The notes: generated by a model not told the origin, from the sequence alone. A stretch of 64,000 nt of DNA from Lactobacillus gallinarum DSM 10532 = JCM 2011 (GCF_001434975.1 NZ_AZEL01000053.1:1-64000), one strand, 5' to 3'. Numbered from the stretch's first letter, positions 1 to 9,156 are shown. Numbers and translations are program-made.

Positions 1-22
1 CTGACAGCCGGAGTAAGGAGAG

Positions 23-50
23 AGAAGGAAGCCTAGCTTCCTTCTTTTTT
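23..50 (+). terminator. intrinsic terminator
   Basis: A 9-bp stem GAAGGAAGC/GCTTCCTTC with a 3-nt loop is followed by six T. It would end transcription of a gene lying to the left of the window; no more than a few codons of that gene could be inside the window. Confidence 0.7.
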
Positions 51-56
51 GTTTAA

Positions 57-739
57 TATGTTTTAGGTCTATATGATTTGATGGAAAAATTGGTGTCTGC
101 TTATCCCGATATTTTATTTGAAGCTTGCTCTAGTGGCGGTGGCCGTTTTGATGCAGGCATGGCCTATTACATGCCTCAGATTTGGACGAGCGATGATACA
201 GATGCGGTTGATCGAATGAAAATTCAATATGGTACCAGCTTGGTTTATCCGGTTAATATGATGGGTGCTCATGTATCTGTGAGTCCTAATGAACAAAATG
301 GTCGTTATACTTCACTTGCAACGCGTTATGCCGTTGCGATGAGTGGTGATTTAGGTTATGAATTGGATTTGACCAAGTTATCATCTGAGGATTCTTTAGA
401 GATAGAGAAAGAAATTAATGATTATAAAAAATTGCGTCATTTAATTCAATTCGGCGATTTTTATCGCTTGAATCACCATTTAGCAGCAATCAGGCAGCAT
501 GGAACTTCGTTTCTAAAGATCAAAAAGAAGTTTTAGTAATGAATTTCAATATTATGTCGCAGGTTCAGCTGGTATTTACTCAGACAAAGTTATATGGCTT
601 AAATCCTGATCTCGATTACCGTGATGAAAATACGGGTCAAATTTATGGTGGGAATGAACTAATGGAAGTTGGGTACTATGATTCTGTTATGAAACAGGAT
701 TTCGTCGCAGAAGTAAAATATTTTGTCGCGGTTGATTAA
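57..739 (+). pseudogene. alpha-galactosidase (GH36) remnant, 5'-deleted and frameshifted
   Basis: Conceptual translation begins mid-protein with YVLGLYDLMEKL, directly after an in-frame stop, and continues through FEACSSGGGRFDAGM and YYMPQIWTSDDTDAVDR, which are hallmark GH36 alpha-galactosidase (MelA/RafA) segments; the SSGGGRFD region carries catalytic-site residues. Reading frame is lost near 536 and the C-terminal part (Q.KLYGLNPDLDYRDENTGQIYGGNELMEVG) resumes at 539 after a stop. GH36 enzymes are about 730 residues and only about 225 remain, so roughly the first two thirds are missing. It would have cleaved terminal alpha-galactosides such as melibiose or raffinose. Not functional. Confidence 0.85.
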
Positions 740-762
740 TTTTTTAGAAATAAAATTCACCT

Positions 763-802
763 AAAAGCAAATTTGCAGTAATGTCAAATTGCTTTTTATT
801 TT
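763..802 (+). terminator. intrinsic terminator after the alpha-galactosidase remnant
   Basis: AAAGCAAATTTG pairs with CAAATTGCTTT with one bulge and is followed by a T-rich tract, just downstream of the remnant's stop. Confidence 0.6.
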
Positions 803-879
803 TCCACTTAGCTAGTGGGACAAGGAGTTTAGAAATTGGAAATTATTTTCCCTAACTGAAATTATTTTCGAAAATTCCT

Positions 880-907
880 TTGTAAAAGAAAGCATTTATC
901 GTATAAT
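880..907 (+). promoter_or_regulatory. promoter of the man PTS operon
   Basis: TTGTAA, 16 nt, TATAAT, about 40 nt upstream of the manL start, which has a strong SD (GAGGAGG). No sigma-54 type -24/-12 element was seen, unlike man operons of Listeria or L. casei. Confidence 0.6.
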
Positions 908-947
908 AAAAGCGGATTCATTTTTTTGATCTAGAGGAGGAAATTAC

Positions 948-1958
948 ATGGTAGGAATTGTTTTAGCCAGCCATGGTGGTTTTGCCGATGGTATTGCACA
1001 ATCTGCGCAAATGCTTTTCGGTGAACAAAAAGATTTTGCTCATGTTATCTTAAAGCCTAGTGAAGGCCCAGATGACATTCGTGGCAAAATGGAAAAAGCA
1101 ATTGCTTCATTTGAAAACCAAGATGAAGTTCTATTCTTGGTTGACCTGTGGGGTGGTACACCATTTAACCAAGCAAATGGTCTTGCTGAAAAGCATGATA
1201 AATGGGCAATTGTAGCTGGTATGAATTTACCAATGGTTGTACAAGCATTAACTGAAAGAATGATGGATGCTAATGCTACTGCAAGTCAAATCGCTACAAA
1301 GGTAGTTGAACCTGCTAAGGATGGTATCAAGACTAAGCCATCTGACTTAATGCCAAAGACCGCTGCTCCTGTAGCAGCCGCTGACAAGGGCTCAGCTAAG
1401 GGCAGTAAGAAGTCAATTCCAGAAGGTACTGTAATTGGTGACGGTCACATTAAGTACGTTTTGGCAAGAATCGACTCACGTTTACTTCACGGTCAGGTTG
1501 CTACTGGTTGGATTCCAGCAATGAAGCCAGATCGAGTAATTGTTGTTTCAGACAGTGTTGCTAAGGATGACTTGCGTAAGAGTATGATTCGTGAAGCTGC
1601 ACCTGCAGGTGTTAAAGCTCACACTGTTCCACTTAAGAAGATGGAAGAAATCGCAAAGGATCCAAGATTTGGTAACACACACGCACTTCTTTTGTTTGAA
1701 AATCCAGAAGATGTTTTGAGAGCTATCAAGGGCGGTATTAATCTTAAGGATATCAACGTTGGTTCAATGTCATACAAGGAAGGCGACGTTAACGCCAACA
1801 ACGTATTGTCAATGAACCAAGAAGACGTTGATACTTTCCGTGAACTTGAAAAGATGGGCGTTAAGTTTGATGTTAGAAAGGTTCCTTCAGATGCTCCAGG
1901 TAACATGGATTCTATCTTGAAGAAGGCTCAAACCTTACTTGACGAACAAAAGAAATAA
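948..1958 (+). CDS. manL: PTS mannose-family EIIAB component
   Basis: Cytoplasmic phosphoryl carrier of the mannose/glucose phosphotransferase system; it passes phosphate from HPr to the sugar bound by EIICD. Residues 1-120 are an EIIA-Man domain with the phosphorylatable His9 in ASHGGFADG and the DLWGGTPFN motif. Residues about 121-165 are an Ala/Lys/Pro linker. Residues 166-336 are EIIB-Man with the active His181 in RLLHGQV. The 336-residue length fits fused IIAB proteins. First gene of a four-gene operon with EIIC, EIID and ManO; SD GAGGAGG precedes the ATG. Confidence 0.95.
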   Translation: MVGIVLASHGGFADGIAQSAQMLFGEQKDFAHVILKPSEGPDDIRGKMEKAIASFENQDEVLFLVDLWGGTPFNQANGLAEKHDKWAIVAGMNLPMVVQALTERMMDANATASQIATKVVEPAKDGIKTKPSDLMPKTAAPVAAADKGSAKGSKKSIPEGTVIGDGHIKYVLARIDSRLLHGQVATGWIPAMKPDRVIVVSDSVAKDDLRKSMIREAAPAGVKAHTVPLKKMEEIAKDPRFGNTHALLLFENPEDVLRAIKGGINLKDINVGSMSYKEGDVNANNVLSMNQEDVDTFRELEKMGVKFDVRKVPSDAPGNMDSILKKAQTLLDEQKK

Positions 1959-1976
1959 TTAATTAGGAGTAAATAA

Positions 1977-2789
1977 ATGAACGCTATACAAATGATTTTG
2001 GTAGTGGGTGTTGCCTTTCTTGCAGGTATGGAAGGTATCTTGGATGAATGGCAATTCCACCAACCATTAGTTGCATGTACTTTGATCGGTTTAGTTACCG
2101 GTCACCTGGACTTAGGTGTTATTTTGGGTGGTCAATTACAAATGATCGCCTTAGGTTGGGCAAACATTGGTGCCGCTGTTGCACCAGATGCCGCTTTGGC
2201 TTCAGTAGCTTCAGCTATTATCTTGGTTGAAGGTGGTCAAGGTACTGCTGGTATCGGTACTGCTACTGGTATCGCTATTCCTTTGGCTGTTGCTGGTTTG
2301 TTCTTAACTATGATCGTGCGTACTATCTCAACTGCTATCGTTCACATCATGGACGCACAAGCTAAGAAGGGTAACTGGCGTATGATCAACGTATGGCAAT
2401 GGATTGCTGTATGTTTGCAAGGTTTGAGAATCGCTATCCCAGCCGCATTGCTTTTGGCTATCCCAGCAAGCACTGTTAGAGGTTGGCTTGCAATGATGCC
2501 TCAATGGTTATCAGCTGGTATGACCATCGGTGGTGGTATGGTTGTTGCTGTAGGTTACGCTATGGTTATCAACATGATGGCAAGTAAAGAAGTATGGCCA
2601 TTCTTCGCAATTGGTTTCGCTTTAGCTGCTATCAAGGACTTAACTTTGATCGCCCTTGGTGCTATCGGTCTTTCAATGGCTTTGATGTACTTAGCTCTTG
2701 AAGCTAAGGGTGGCAACGGCTCAGGTTCAAACAACTCTGGCGATGCCGGTACCGGCGATCCACTCGGCGATATCATTGATGATTATTAA
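1977..2789 (+). CDS. manM: PTS mannose-family EIIC component
   Basis: Integral membrane subunit that forms, with EIID, the sugar-translocating channel. The protein is 270 residues and strongly hydrophobic with several transmembrane helices; the N-terminal motif EGILDEWQFHQPLVACTLIG and the following GHLDLGVILGGQLQM segment are typical of EIIC-Man/Sor. The C-terminal tail is Gly/Asn/Ser-rich (GGNGSGSNNSGDAG), common in lactobacilli. It lies 18 nt after manL and 28 nt before manN, so it is in the same operon. SD TTAGGAGT precedes the ATG. Confidence 0.95.
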   Translation: MNAIQMILVVGVAFLAGMEGILDEWQFHQPLVACTLIGLVTGHLDLGVILGGQLQMIALGWANIGAAVAPDAALASVASAIILVEGGQGTAGIGTATGIAIPLAVAGLFLTMIVRTISTAIVHIMDAQAKKGNWRMINVWQWIAVCLQGLRIAIPAALLLAIPASTVRGWLAMMPQWLSAGMTIGGGMVVAVGYAMVINMMASKEVWPFFAIGFALAAIKDLTLIALGAIGLSMALMYLALEAKGGNGSGSNNSGDAGTGDPLGDIIDDY

Positions 2790-2817
2790 AATGAACGCAT
2801 AGAGGAGGATTTAAATA

Positions 2818-3738
2818 ATGGCTGATAAGAAAATTAAATTAACCAAACGTGACCGTTTTAACGTTATGTGGCACTCACAATTCCTTCAAGGTTCATGGAA
2901 CTACGAAAGAATGCAGAACGGTGGTTACGCATACTCAATGATTCCAGCATTGAGAAAGTTATACCCAGACAAGAAAGATTTGTCTGCTGCTTTACAAAGA
3001 CACTTGGTATTCTTTAACACTCACCCATACTTAGCTTCACCAGTTCTTGGTGTTACCTTGGCTTTGGAAGAAGATAAAGCTAACGGTGCTCCTGTTACTG
3101 ACGACGCTATCCAAGGTGTTAAGGTTGGTATGATGGGACCTTTGGCCGGTGTTGGTGACCCTGTATTCTGGTACACTGTTCGTCCAATTGTTGGTGCCTT
3201 AGGTGCATCAATGGCCATTTCAGGTAATATCATGGGACCTATCTTGTTCTTCGTTATCTGGAACATCATCAGAATTGCCTTCTTATGGTACACACAAGAA
3301 TTTGGTTACAGCGCTGGTTCAGCTATCACTAACGACATGTCAGGTGGTATGCTTCAAAAAGTTACCCGTGGTGCTTCAATGATGGGTATGTTCGTTTTGG
3401 GTGCCTTGATTGAACGTTGGGTAAACATCAAATTTACTCCAATCGTTTCACAAACCCCTATCCAAAAGGGTGGTTACATCGAATGGGACAAGCTTCCATC
3501 AGGTGCTAAAGGTATTCAAGAAGCTCTTACGCAATGGAACATGGGTAATGGTAAAGCTTTGAGCAGTACTAAAGTTACTACTTTGCAAGACAACTTGGAC
3601 TCATTGATTCCAGGTTTAGCTGGTCTTCTTTTGACATTCTTCTGTATGTGGTTATTGAAGAAGAAGGTTTCACCAATCTGGATCATCATTGGTATCTTCG
3701 TTATCGGTGTTCTATTCCACGTATGGGGCATTCTTTAA
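2818..3738 (+). CDS. manN: PTS mannose-family EIID component
   Basis: Membrane partner of ManM. The 306-residue protein shows the EIID signature FLQGSWNYERMQNGGYAYSM near the N-terminus, GPLAGVGDP at the centre, and hydrophobic helices at the C-terminus (LLLTFFCMWLLKKK and IWIIIGIFVIGVLFHVWGIL). In many lactic acid bacteria the C/D pair is also a class IIa bacteriocin receptor; that is family knowledge and not shown here. Preceded by SD GAGGAGG, and followed after 6 nt by the manO-like gene. Confidence 0.95.
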   Translation: MADKKIKLTKRDRFNVMWHSQFLQGSWNYERMQNGGYAYSMIPALRKLYPDKKDLSAALQRHLVFFNTHPYLASPVLGVTLALEEDKANGAPVTDDAIQGVKVGMMGPLAGVGDPVFWYTVRPIVGALGASMAISGNIMGPILFFVIWNIIRIAFLWYTQEFGYSAGSAITNDMSGGMLQKVTRGASMMGMFVLGALIERWVNIKFTPIVSQTPIQKGGYIEWDKLPSGAKGIQEALTQWNMGNGKALSSTKVTTLQDNLDSLIPGLAGLLLTFFCMWLLKKKVSPIWIIIGIFVIGVLFHVWGIL

Positions 3739-3744
3739 TAAAAA

Positions 3745-4113
3745 ATGGCTAAATCAATTAACACAAGAGTCGATCTAACCGTTGATGGTACCTGGTTTAG
3801 AGGTATTGCATCCTATGGAAAAATTATGATCGGCGATAAAGCTTTTGAATTTTATAATGAGCGAAATGTTGAAGACTATGTTCAAATTCCATGGAAAGAA
3901 GTAACTTATGTAGTTGCGGATGTTCATTTTAATGGACGTTATATTCCACGTTTTGAAATTAGAACTAAATCTAATGGTAAATTTATCTTCGCTGCGCGTG
4001 ATCCTAAAAAGGTATTGCGTGCAATAAGAAAATACGTACCTGCTGACCATATGCGTAAAGCATTAAGTATGTGGCAACAAATTAAGCAACGTTTTACTCG
4101 TAAGAAAAAATAA
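3745..4113 (+). CDS. manO: ManO-like DUF956 protein of the man operon
   Basis: A 122-residue cytoplasmic protein starting 6 nt after manN, the usual place for DUF956 (ManO) proteins in Firmicute man operons. It begins MAKSINTRVDLTVDGTWFRG and contains the charged core FEFYNERNVEDYVQIPWKEV, ending in a basic tail. The family is associated with mannose PTS expression or function, but its biochemical role is not established. Last gene of the operon; a bidirectional terminator follows. Confidence 0.85.
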   Translation: MAKSINTRVDLTVDGTWFRGIASYGKIMIGDKAFEFYNERNVEDYVQIPWKEVTYVVADVHFNGRYIPRFEIRTKSNGKFIFAARDPKKVLRAIRKYVPADHMRKALSMWQQIKQRFTRKKK

Positions 4114-4121
4114 AGCAAACT

Positions 4122-4157
4122 AAAAATCCCAAGGTCGAATGGCCTTGGGATTTTTTT
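4122..4157. terminator. bidirectional terminator between man operon and LysR remnant
   Basis: AAATCCCAAGG/CCTTGGGATTT stem with T runs on both sides; it serves the man operon (+) and the convergent LysR gene (-), whose stop codon lies in the T run. Confidence 0.85.
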
Positions 4158-5039
4158 AGTCATCAGCAATAGAAGCTTGCAATCTATTTAAGAATAATTC
4201 GGCAACGGGTGATAAGTTAGTCTCATGTTTCCAGATAACCGTGATTGGTTCACTTAAAGCTGGCGATATTGGCCTAAATGTTAAACCCGATTCGCTAGAA
4301 GTATTAGCAATTTTATCTAGTGTTAAAACATCATAGCCGCATTGTTTTTAACTAGTAAAGTTCCGTTAAAGCTTAGGTTGACCGTTCCGATGAAATTGAC
4401 GTCGTCTTTGTAATTGCCAAGCCAATTATCGAAATAGTGCATCGTGTCAGCCTGTTGAGAATTTAAGACGGTTCTGCCAACCAGATCCGCTGGGGTAATT
4501 GCCTTCTTTTTAGCTAAAGGATCGTTCTTAGTCATTAATACGCCCCATACGTCTCGTTCTGGCAATTGAATGGAAGCATAGTTTGAAAGGTTAACATTAC
4601 CAATGATAGCCGCAAAATCGACTGTACCGATGTTTAACTTCTTTTCAGCGAATTCATAGTCACCACTTAGAATATGAATTTTAACTGTAGGGTAGTCCTG
4701 AATAATGTTACTTACAATATTCATCAGTCTTTGCATCCCAACACTTTCGCCGGCAGCAATAGTTAAATCACCACTGATTACAGCTGATGATTGCAGGTTG
4801 CTCTTAGTTTTGGCAGTTAAAGCTAAAATTTCTTTTGCTTGCTCTAATAAATATTGTCCTGAAGGTGTCAGAGTTAAATGGCGTGGTTGGCGGTTGAATA
4901 ACTTGACCCCTAATTCGTCTTCCAAATCCGCAATCTGGCGTGATAAAGCAGGCTGAGAAACTAATAATTTCTGTGCCGCTTTCGTCATGTTTAACTCTTG
5001 CGCTGTGGCAACGAAATAATTTAAAACTCTTAATTCCAT
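4156..5039 (-). pseudogene. LysR-family transcriptional regulator, frameshifted near the C-terminus
   Basis: The N-terminal winged HTH (MELRVLNYFVATAQELNMTK, QPALSRQIADLEDELGVKLF) and most of the effector domain are intact (238 residues). Near 4336 the frame is lost by an apparent 1-nt deletion; the other frame continues GYDVLTLDKIANTSS and ends ITVIWKHETNLSPVAELFLN, the expected end of a LysR protein of about 290 residues. The product therefore lacks about the last 65 residues of the co-inducer domain. LysR regulators usually control a divergent neighbour; here that neighbour is a stub cut by an insertion sequence. A sequencing error at this single base cannot be excluded. Confidence 0.8.
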
Positions 5040-5145
5040 ATTTTCACCATAAATAAAAGTTATTATACGTGATACTTAATAAGTTTTTTACATTACTTAC
5101 TTTATCTTTTAAACTAAAAATGAGCAAGAAAAGGAGTAGCAGATT

Positions 5146-5184
5146 ATGAAGACCCAAGATAAATAACTTATTCAAGAAATTGTC
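5146..5184 (+). pseudogene. stub of a gene divergent from LysR, interrupted by an IS element
   Basis: An ATG preceded by a good SD (AAGGAG) starts MKTQDK, then TAA, then in-frame LIQEIVG up to the left end of the ISL3-like element. The layout suggests the LysR target gene was cut after about 14 codons and has since gained a stop. Too short to name; no continuation was found on the other side of the IS. Confidence 0.5.
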
Positions 5185-6640
5185 GGTTCTATGATAAATC
5201 CTGTTGATAGATTTCTATGATATTCTATCAACAGGATTTTTTTGCACAAAAAAAGAAGCCATAGGCCTCTTACATTAATATCCTTTGATACTACTCTTTA
5301 GAAATTAAGGTGATTGCTTATGACTTCTCTCAATAATTATATTAAATTTACTCTTAATATTGAAGCAGATAATTTAGAATTCCTTGATACTTCATTAGGG
5401 AAATATCGTGGACGTGAGGCCAAATTCTATCATGCTGTCCTTCATCTTGATCATTGTCTTGTTTGTGGCTCTGATCATATTTGGCACAATGGCCATTCTT
5501 ATTCTAATCTCCGTTATCTTGCTTTAGATGCCAGTCTACCCGTCTTTATCAGAATAGCCAAAGAAAGAATTATTTGCCAAGACTGTCATCATAATTCTAT
5601 GGCTGAAACTAATTTAGTAAATAAGTATTGTCATATCTCAAATCCAGTGAAAAGAAAGATTATTTCCGCTTTAACTGAAGACATGTCAATGAAAACTATT
5701 GCCATCCAAAACTCAGTTTCAACTTGTACTGTTCAACGAATGCTTGAAAAATATCAGACTACTTCTACCCAAGATTATGACTGGCTACCTGAACACTTAG
5801 CTTTTGATGAATTCAAAGGTGTGGGTCGTCAGCTTCACTTTATTGCCCTTGATGGTCAGACTCACCATGTGCTCAAAATCTTACCTAATAGATTTAAAAA
5901 GGATATTCTTAAATATTTTAAGCACTTTCCAATTACTATTCGTAGGAAGGTTAAAACGGTTACTATGGATCTTAATTACTACTATGACATAATGGCCAGA
6001 GAACTATTTCCTAATGCTCAGATCATTTTTGATCGTTTTCACATCATTCAAATGCTTAACCGTTCAACTCATGTCGTATTCATGTTATGAAGAAGTACCA
6101 TAAAGGATCACGTGAATATAACTTGCTTAAATATTATTGGAAACTATATTTAAAGCCCTTTGATGATCTTGAAAAGACAAAAACACATTCACCTCAAAGA
6201 TACACTAACTCAGGAACAAATTGTGACTGATGGACTAGCGCTAAGTGAAGAATTAGAGAATACCTACAATCTTTTACAAGATATTAGTAAAGCCCTAATA
6301 AATAAAAATGTTTCTGATCTAAGAAAACTTCTCAACTGTAAAGATACTATAGGTTATCAAATGAACATTACGTTAAAAACCTTTAAACGTTGTCTTCATG
6401 ATTTGCTTAACGCTGCTAGATTTACTGAATCAAATGGCTGCCTTGAAGGTACTAACCGCAAAATAAAGCAAATTGAATGAACTGCTTATGGCTATTCCAA
6501 CTTTTATCATTTAGTAACAAGAATCAAATTAGAAGAAAAAGATGCGATTCTAAAAGAAAAAGCATCAAGCTATTATCAAATAGCTTAATGCTTAATCTAA
6601 ATTATATTTGACTTCTATCAACAACATTTGATAGAGAGCC
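5185..6640 (+). mobile_element. ISL3-family insertion sequence, degenerate
   Basis: About 1.46 kb carrying a broken ISL3-type transposase. The right terminal repeat (6611-6640, reverse strand begins GGCTCTCTATCAAATGTTG) matches the left end at 5185-5214 (GGTTCTATGATAAATCCTG) imperfectly, and both continue GTTGATAGA. No 8-bp target duplication is recognisable. A hairpin TCCTGTTGATAG/CTATCAACAGGA followed by T7 at 5199-5244 probably blocks read-through into the transposase. Confidence 0.75.
5320..6588 (+). pseudogene. ISL3-family transposase, broken by two frameshifts and a stop
   Basis: Starts at ATG 5320 with the ISL3 N-terminal zinc-ribbon region (CLVCGS and IICQDCHHN) and HTH region, then the DDE core (HLAFDEFKGV, VTMDLNYYYDIMARELFPNA, IIFDRFHIIQMLNR). 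The frame is lost near 6066, returns through VMKKYHKGSREYNLLKYYWK, shifts again near 6220, and meets an in-frame TGA at 6478 where IKQIE-TAYGYSNFYHLVTRI should be continuous. It ends SSYYQIA. No active transposase can be made without suppression. Confidence 0.9.
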
Positions 6641-6669
6641 TTTTAATTTAACTATTATTCATTGTTTTG

Positions 6670-6702
6670 AAAAAAATTCAATTCGAATAATTGAATTTTT
6701 TT
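6670..6702 (-). terminator. terminator of the LPXTG adhesin gene
   Basis: AAAAAATTCAAT/ATTGAATTTTTT hairpin directly downstream of the adhesin stop codon (6711). Symmetric, so it may also act on the plus strand. Confidence 0.75.
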
Positions 6703-6710
6703 CTAATTAA

Positions 6711-8519
6711 TTAGAATTCTTTTTTGTATAAAAAACCACTTAAAACTACCATACCAAGACCAATTAATACAATAAGTGCACTTTGCTTTGCACCGGTCTT
6801 TGGTAAAGCTTCTGAGTTGTTAGCTGTATAAACAACTGAAGTTGCCTTTGGCATCTTTTGTGAATTATTAGTCTTGTAAACTGCTTTTTGGTGGTTAACT
6901 TTTGCTTTCTTGTCAGTAGTTTGAGCTTTAACAGGAATTGCGTAGAAGTCATCATCATTATTCTTTTGAGTTGCAGTATTGTCAGATGGCTGTTCAGTTG
7001 CCTTAGGTTGTTCTACTTCTGGAGTAGTTGGAGTAGTTGCCTTAGGTTGTTCTACTTCTGGAGTAGTTGGAGTAGTTGCCTTAGGTTGTTCTACTTCAGG
7101 AGTAGTTGGCTTTGTATCTTCAGGAGTAGTTGGCTTTGTATCTTCAGGAGTAGTTGGCTTTGTATCTTCAGGAGTAGTTGGCTTTGTACCTTCTGGCTTA
7201 GTTGGCTTTGTGCCTTCTGGCTTAGTTGGCTTTGTGCCTTCTGGCTTAGTTGGCTTTGTGCCTTCAGGAGTAGTTGGCTTTGTGCCTTCTGGCTTAGTTG
7301 GCTTTGTGCCTTCTGGCTTAGTTGGCTTTGTACCTTCAGGAGTAGTTGGCTTTGTACCTTCAGGAACTGTTTTAGAATCTACTAATGTAACTGGAACCGG
7401 CTTACCAGGCTTAGTTGAAGTTGAAGTAAATGAAGCAGCTAAAATATTTTGGTAATTTTTATGATTCTTATCTGGAATAAAGAAATCTATTGCCATTCCA
7501 GTAGGAATTGGACTGTTTGGATCTACTTTAATAATATCTTCTAAAGCATTTTGCAATACTTCCTTGCTAACATTTGTATTTGCTTCATTAGGCATCCCTA
7601 AAGTACCTAAAGAAGGTTTACCATGATCATCAGAAGCGGAATCAGTATAGTACCAAATGGCACGCTGGGTAATCCGGTACAATTCATCATCTGTTAAGCC
7701 ATATTTCTTTTGAACATTATCTGGATTTTGTCCAAAACCATTCCAAATAATAGTTTTAATAGCATCTAAGCTATCTTTATCTTTTGACTTAAGTGGTTTA
7801 CCCATGTATTTATTAACTAAAGAGCCATCTTGGATGCTTGTTCTACTATAGGAAACCCCATGGTCATAATATTGTAGAGGATCAGGAGCATCTTTTCTAG
7901 CATTGAAACAATATCCTAACTTTCCATCTTTTTGACCGTTTGGACCATAAATAACAATTTCTTCATTACTAGAATCAGGGATGTAAATCTTATTACCTGT
8001 ATCACCTGTACCAGCTCTGACAGTAGTACCAATAGTAGTAGTAATATTTTCAGCAGCAACCGTAAATGGCTTTGCTTTTGCTACATCATATCCTTTAGGA
8101 GCTGATACTTCTTTAAGTGTATATTTCCCTTTAGGTAGATTGAACACACTTGCTTCACCAGTAGTAGTAAAGTCTTGTACTAGCTTGTCATTCTCCCAAA
8201 TTTGAAGATGAGCACCGGCCAATTGTTTCTGGGTATCAGAAGCGATTTTATTAATCGTTACAGTGGCCGTCTGATTTGATTGAGTAGTAGAATTATCTTC
8301 AGAATTAGTTCCTTTACTTGGAGTAGCTTTTTCTGAATCAGATTTCGAATCTTTCGAATTGGGGTTTCCTTCACCTTTATTAAACTGCTGTGTCTGCCCG
8401 TTTAAAGTAGACCCCTTTTCTGCAGCATGAGTAATATTTGCAGATAAACTTACTAGCAATAGTAAACTAGTCAAAATCATCATAAATGCTAATAAAACAG
8501 CATTTTTTCTAGTTTGCAT
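6711..8519 (-). CDS. LPXTG cell-wall adhesin with Cna_B/SpaA and thioester domains and Pro-rich repeats
   Basis: Start chosen at the ATG 7 nt after SD AAAGGAGG (8517-8519); a further upstream ATG would place the SD inside the coding region. Order in the 602-residue product: signal peptide ending near HAA, Ser/Thr/Asn-rich stretch, SpaA/Cna_B-like domain (about 85-160, ATVTINKI to LKEVSAPKGYD), thioester-type domain (about 175-370) with Cys204 in GYCFNARKDAP and Gln285 in RITQRAIWYYTD, the residues expected to form the internal Cys-Gln bond, then a stalk of KPTTPEGT and EVEQPKATTPTTP repeats, and LPKTG, a hydrophobic helix and KKEF for sortase anchoring. Thioester adhesins bind host amines covalently; the ligand here is unknown. 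Confidence 0.85.
   Translation of the reverse strand: MQTRKNAVLLAFMMILTSLLLLVSLSANITHAAEKGSTLNGQTQQFNKGEGNPNSKDSKSDSEKATPSKGTNSEDNSTTQSNQTATVTINKIASDTQKQLAGAHLQIWENDKLVQDFTTTGEASVFNLPKGKYTLKEVSAPKGYDVAKAKPFTVAAENITTTIGTTVRAGTGDTGNKIYIPDSSNEEIVIYGPNGQKDGKLGYCFNARKDAPDPLQYYDHGVSYSRTSIQDGSLVNKYMGKPLKSKDKDSLDAIKTIIWNGFGQNPDNVQKKYGLTDDELYRITQRAIWYYTDSASDDHGKPSLGTLGMPNEANTNVSKEVLQNALEDIIKVDPNSPIPTGMAIDFFIPDKNHKNYQNILAASFTSTSTKPGKPVPVTLVDSKTVPEGTKPTTPEGTKPTKPEGTKPTKPEGTKPTTPEGTKPTKPEGTKPTKPEGTKPTKPEGTKPTTPEDTKPTTPEDTKPTTPEDTKPTTPEVEQPKATTPTTPEVEQPKATTPTTPEVEQPKATEQPSDNTATQKNNDDDFYAIPVKAQTTDKKAKVNHQKAVYKTNNSQKMPKATSVVYTANNSEALPKTGAKQSALIVLIGLGMVVLSGFLYKKEF
7001..7363 (-). repeat. Pro/Thr-rich tandem repeats in the adhesin stalk
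   Basis: About fifteen 24-nt units encode KPTTPEGT, KPTKPEGT or KPTTPEDT, followed in coding direction by three 39-nt units encoding EVEQPKATTPTTP. They spread the long antisense ORFs seen on the plus strand here, which are not genes. Copy number is likely to vary between strains. Confidence 0.9.
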
Positions 8520-8631
8520 ATTGCCGCCTCCTTTCACAAATTAAAAACTGAATTAGCTTACCTAAATTCTGGTTTCAATAATAACACTCATTATTTAATA
8601 AATCCACTAATATTTTAAAAAATTGTGTAAT

Positions 8632-8666
8632 AAATAAAAAAACTCAGATCATATAAATGATCTGAG
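8632..8666 (-). terminator. minus-strand terminator-like hairpin in the adhesin upstream region
   Basis: CTCAGATCAT/ATGATCTGAG with a 4-nt loop; on the minus strand it is followed by seven T. It lies at the breakpoint of the truncated acetyltransferase and may be a remnant from a deleted neighbour. Confidence 0.5.
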
Positions 8667-8670
8667 CCAA

Positions 8671-9156
8671 ATTGTCGAACAAAATCAGCGCTTGTTGCAG
8701 AACTTGAACACGCAGCGTCATTATGAATGTGAAGCGCGGCAATTAATCAGTGAAATCACAGGACAAAAAATCCCCAAGAGTACAGAAATTAGATTGCCAT
8801 TTTACACGGATTACGGCCACAACATCAAAATAGGTGAACGCATCTTTATTAACTCCAATGTGATGATGGTTGACTTAGGTGGCATCACCATTGAAGACGA
8901 TGTTTTAATTGGACCAGGTGCACATCTTCTTTCCGTTAACCACGGTTTAAAACCTAAGCAGAGAAAAGAACTCGAATTAAAGCCAGTACTTATCAAGAAA
9001 AATGCCTGGATCGGTGCCAGGGCTACCATTTGTCCAGGCGTAATTGTGGGTGAAAATGCTGTAATAGCCGCTGGAGCAGTGGTTACTAAGGATGTGCCGG
9101 AAAACACAGTAGTTGCTGGCGTACCTGCAAAAATTATCAAAAAAATAGAAGAATAA
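8671..9156 (+). pseudogene. maltose/galactoside O-acetyltransferase, 5'-truncated
   Basis: In-frame homology begins IVEQNQRLLQNLNTQ without a start codon or SD; only a TTG (8692) is available. The rest is a left-handed beta-helix acetyltransferase of the Maa/LacA type with hexapeptide repeats (IKIGERIFINSNV, ITIEDDVLIGPGAHLL), the catalytic His in SVNHGLKP, and VVAGVPAKII. Full-length relatives have about 185 residues, so about 30-35 residues of the N-terminal Mac domain are missing. Enzymes of this type acetylate sugars with acetyl-CoA. Probably inactive or unexpressed; a fusion start at TTG cannot be ruled out. Confidence 0.75.

Noticed and set aside
840-947. Sigma-54 promoter for the man operon
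   Set aside because: No GG-N10-GC element was seen and a good sigma-A type promoter is present.
5185-6640. 8-bp target-site duplication around the ISL3-like element
   Set aside because: The bases flanking the terminal repeats (…AAATTGTC and TTTTAATT…) do not match; later deletion or recombination probably removed it.
6888-7455. Long plus-strand ORFs across the adhesin repeats
   Set aside because: They are antisense to the Pro/Thr-rich tandem repeats; low-complexity repeats with a period divisible by three keep other frames open. No SD or independent support.
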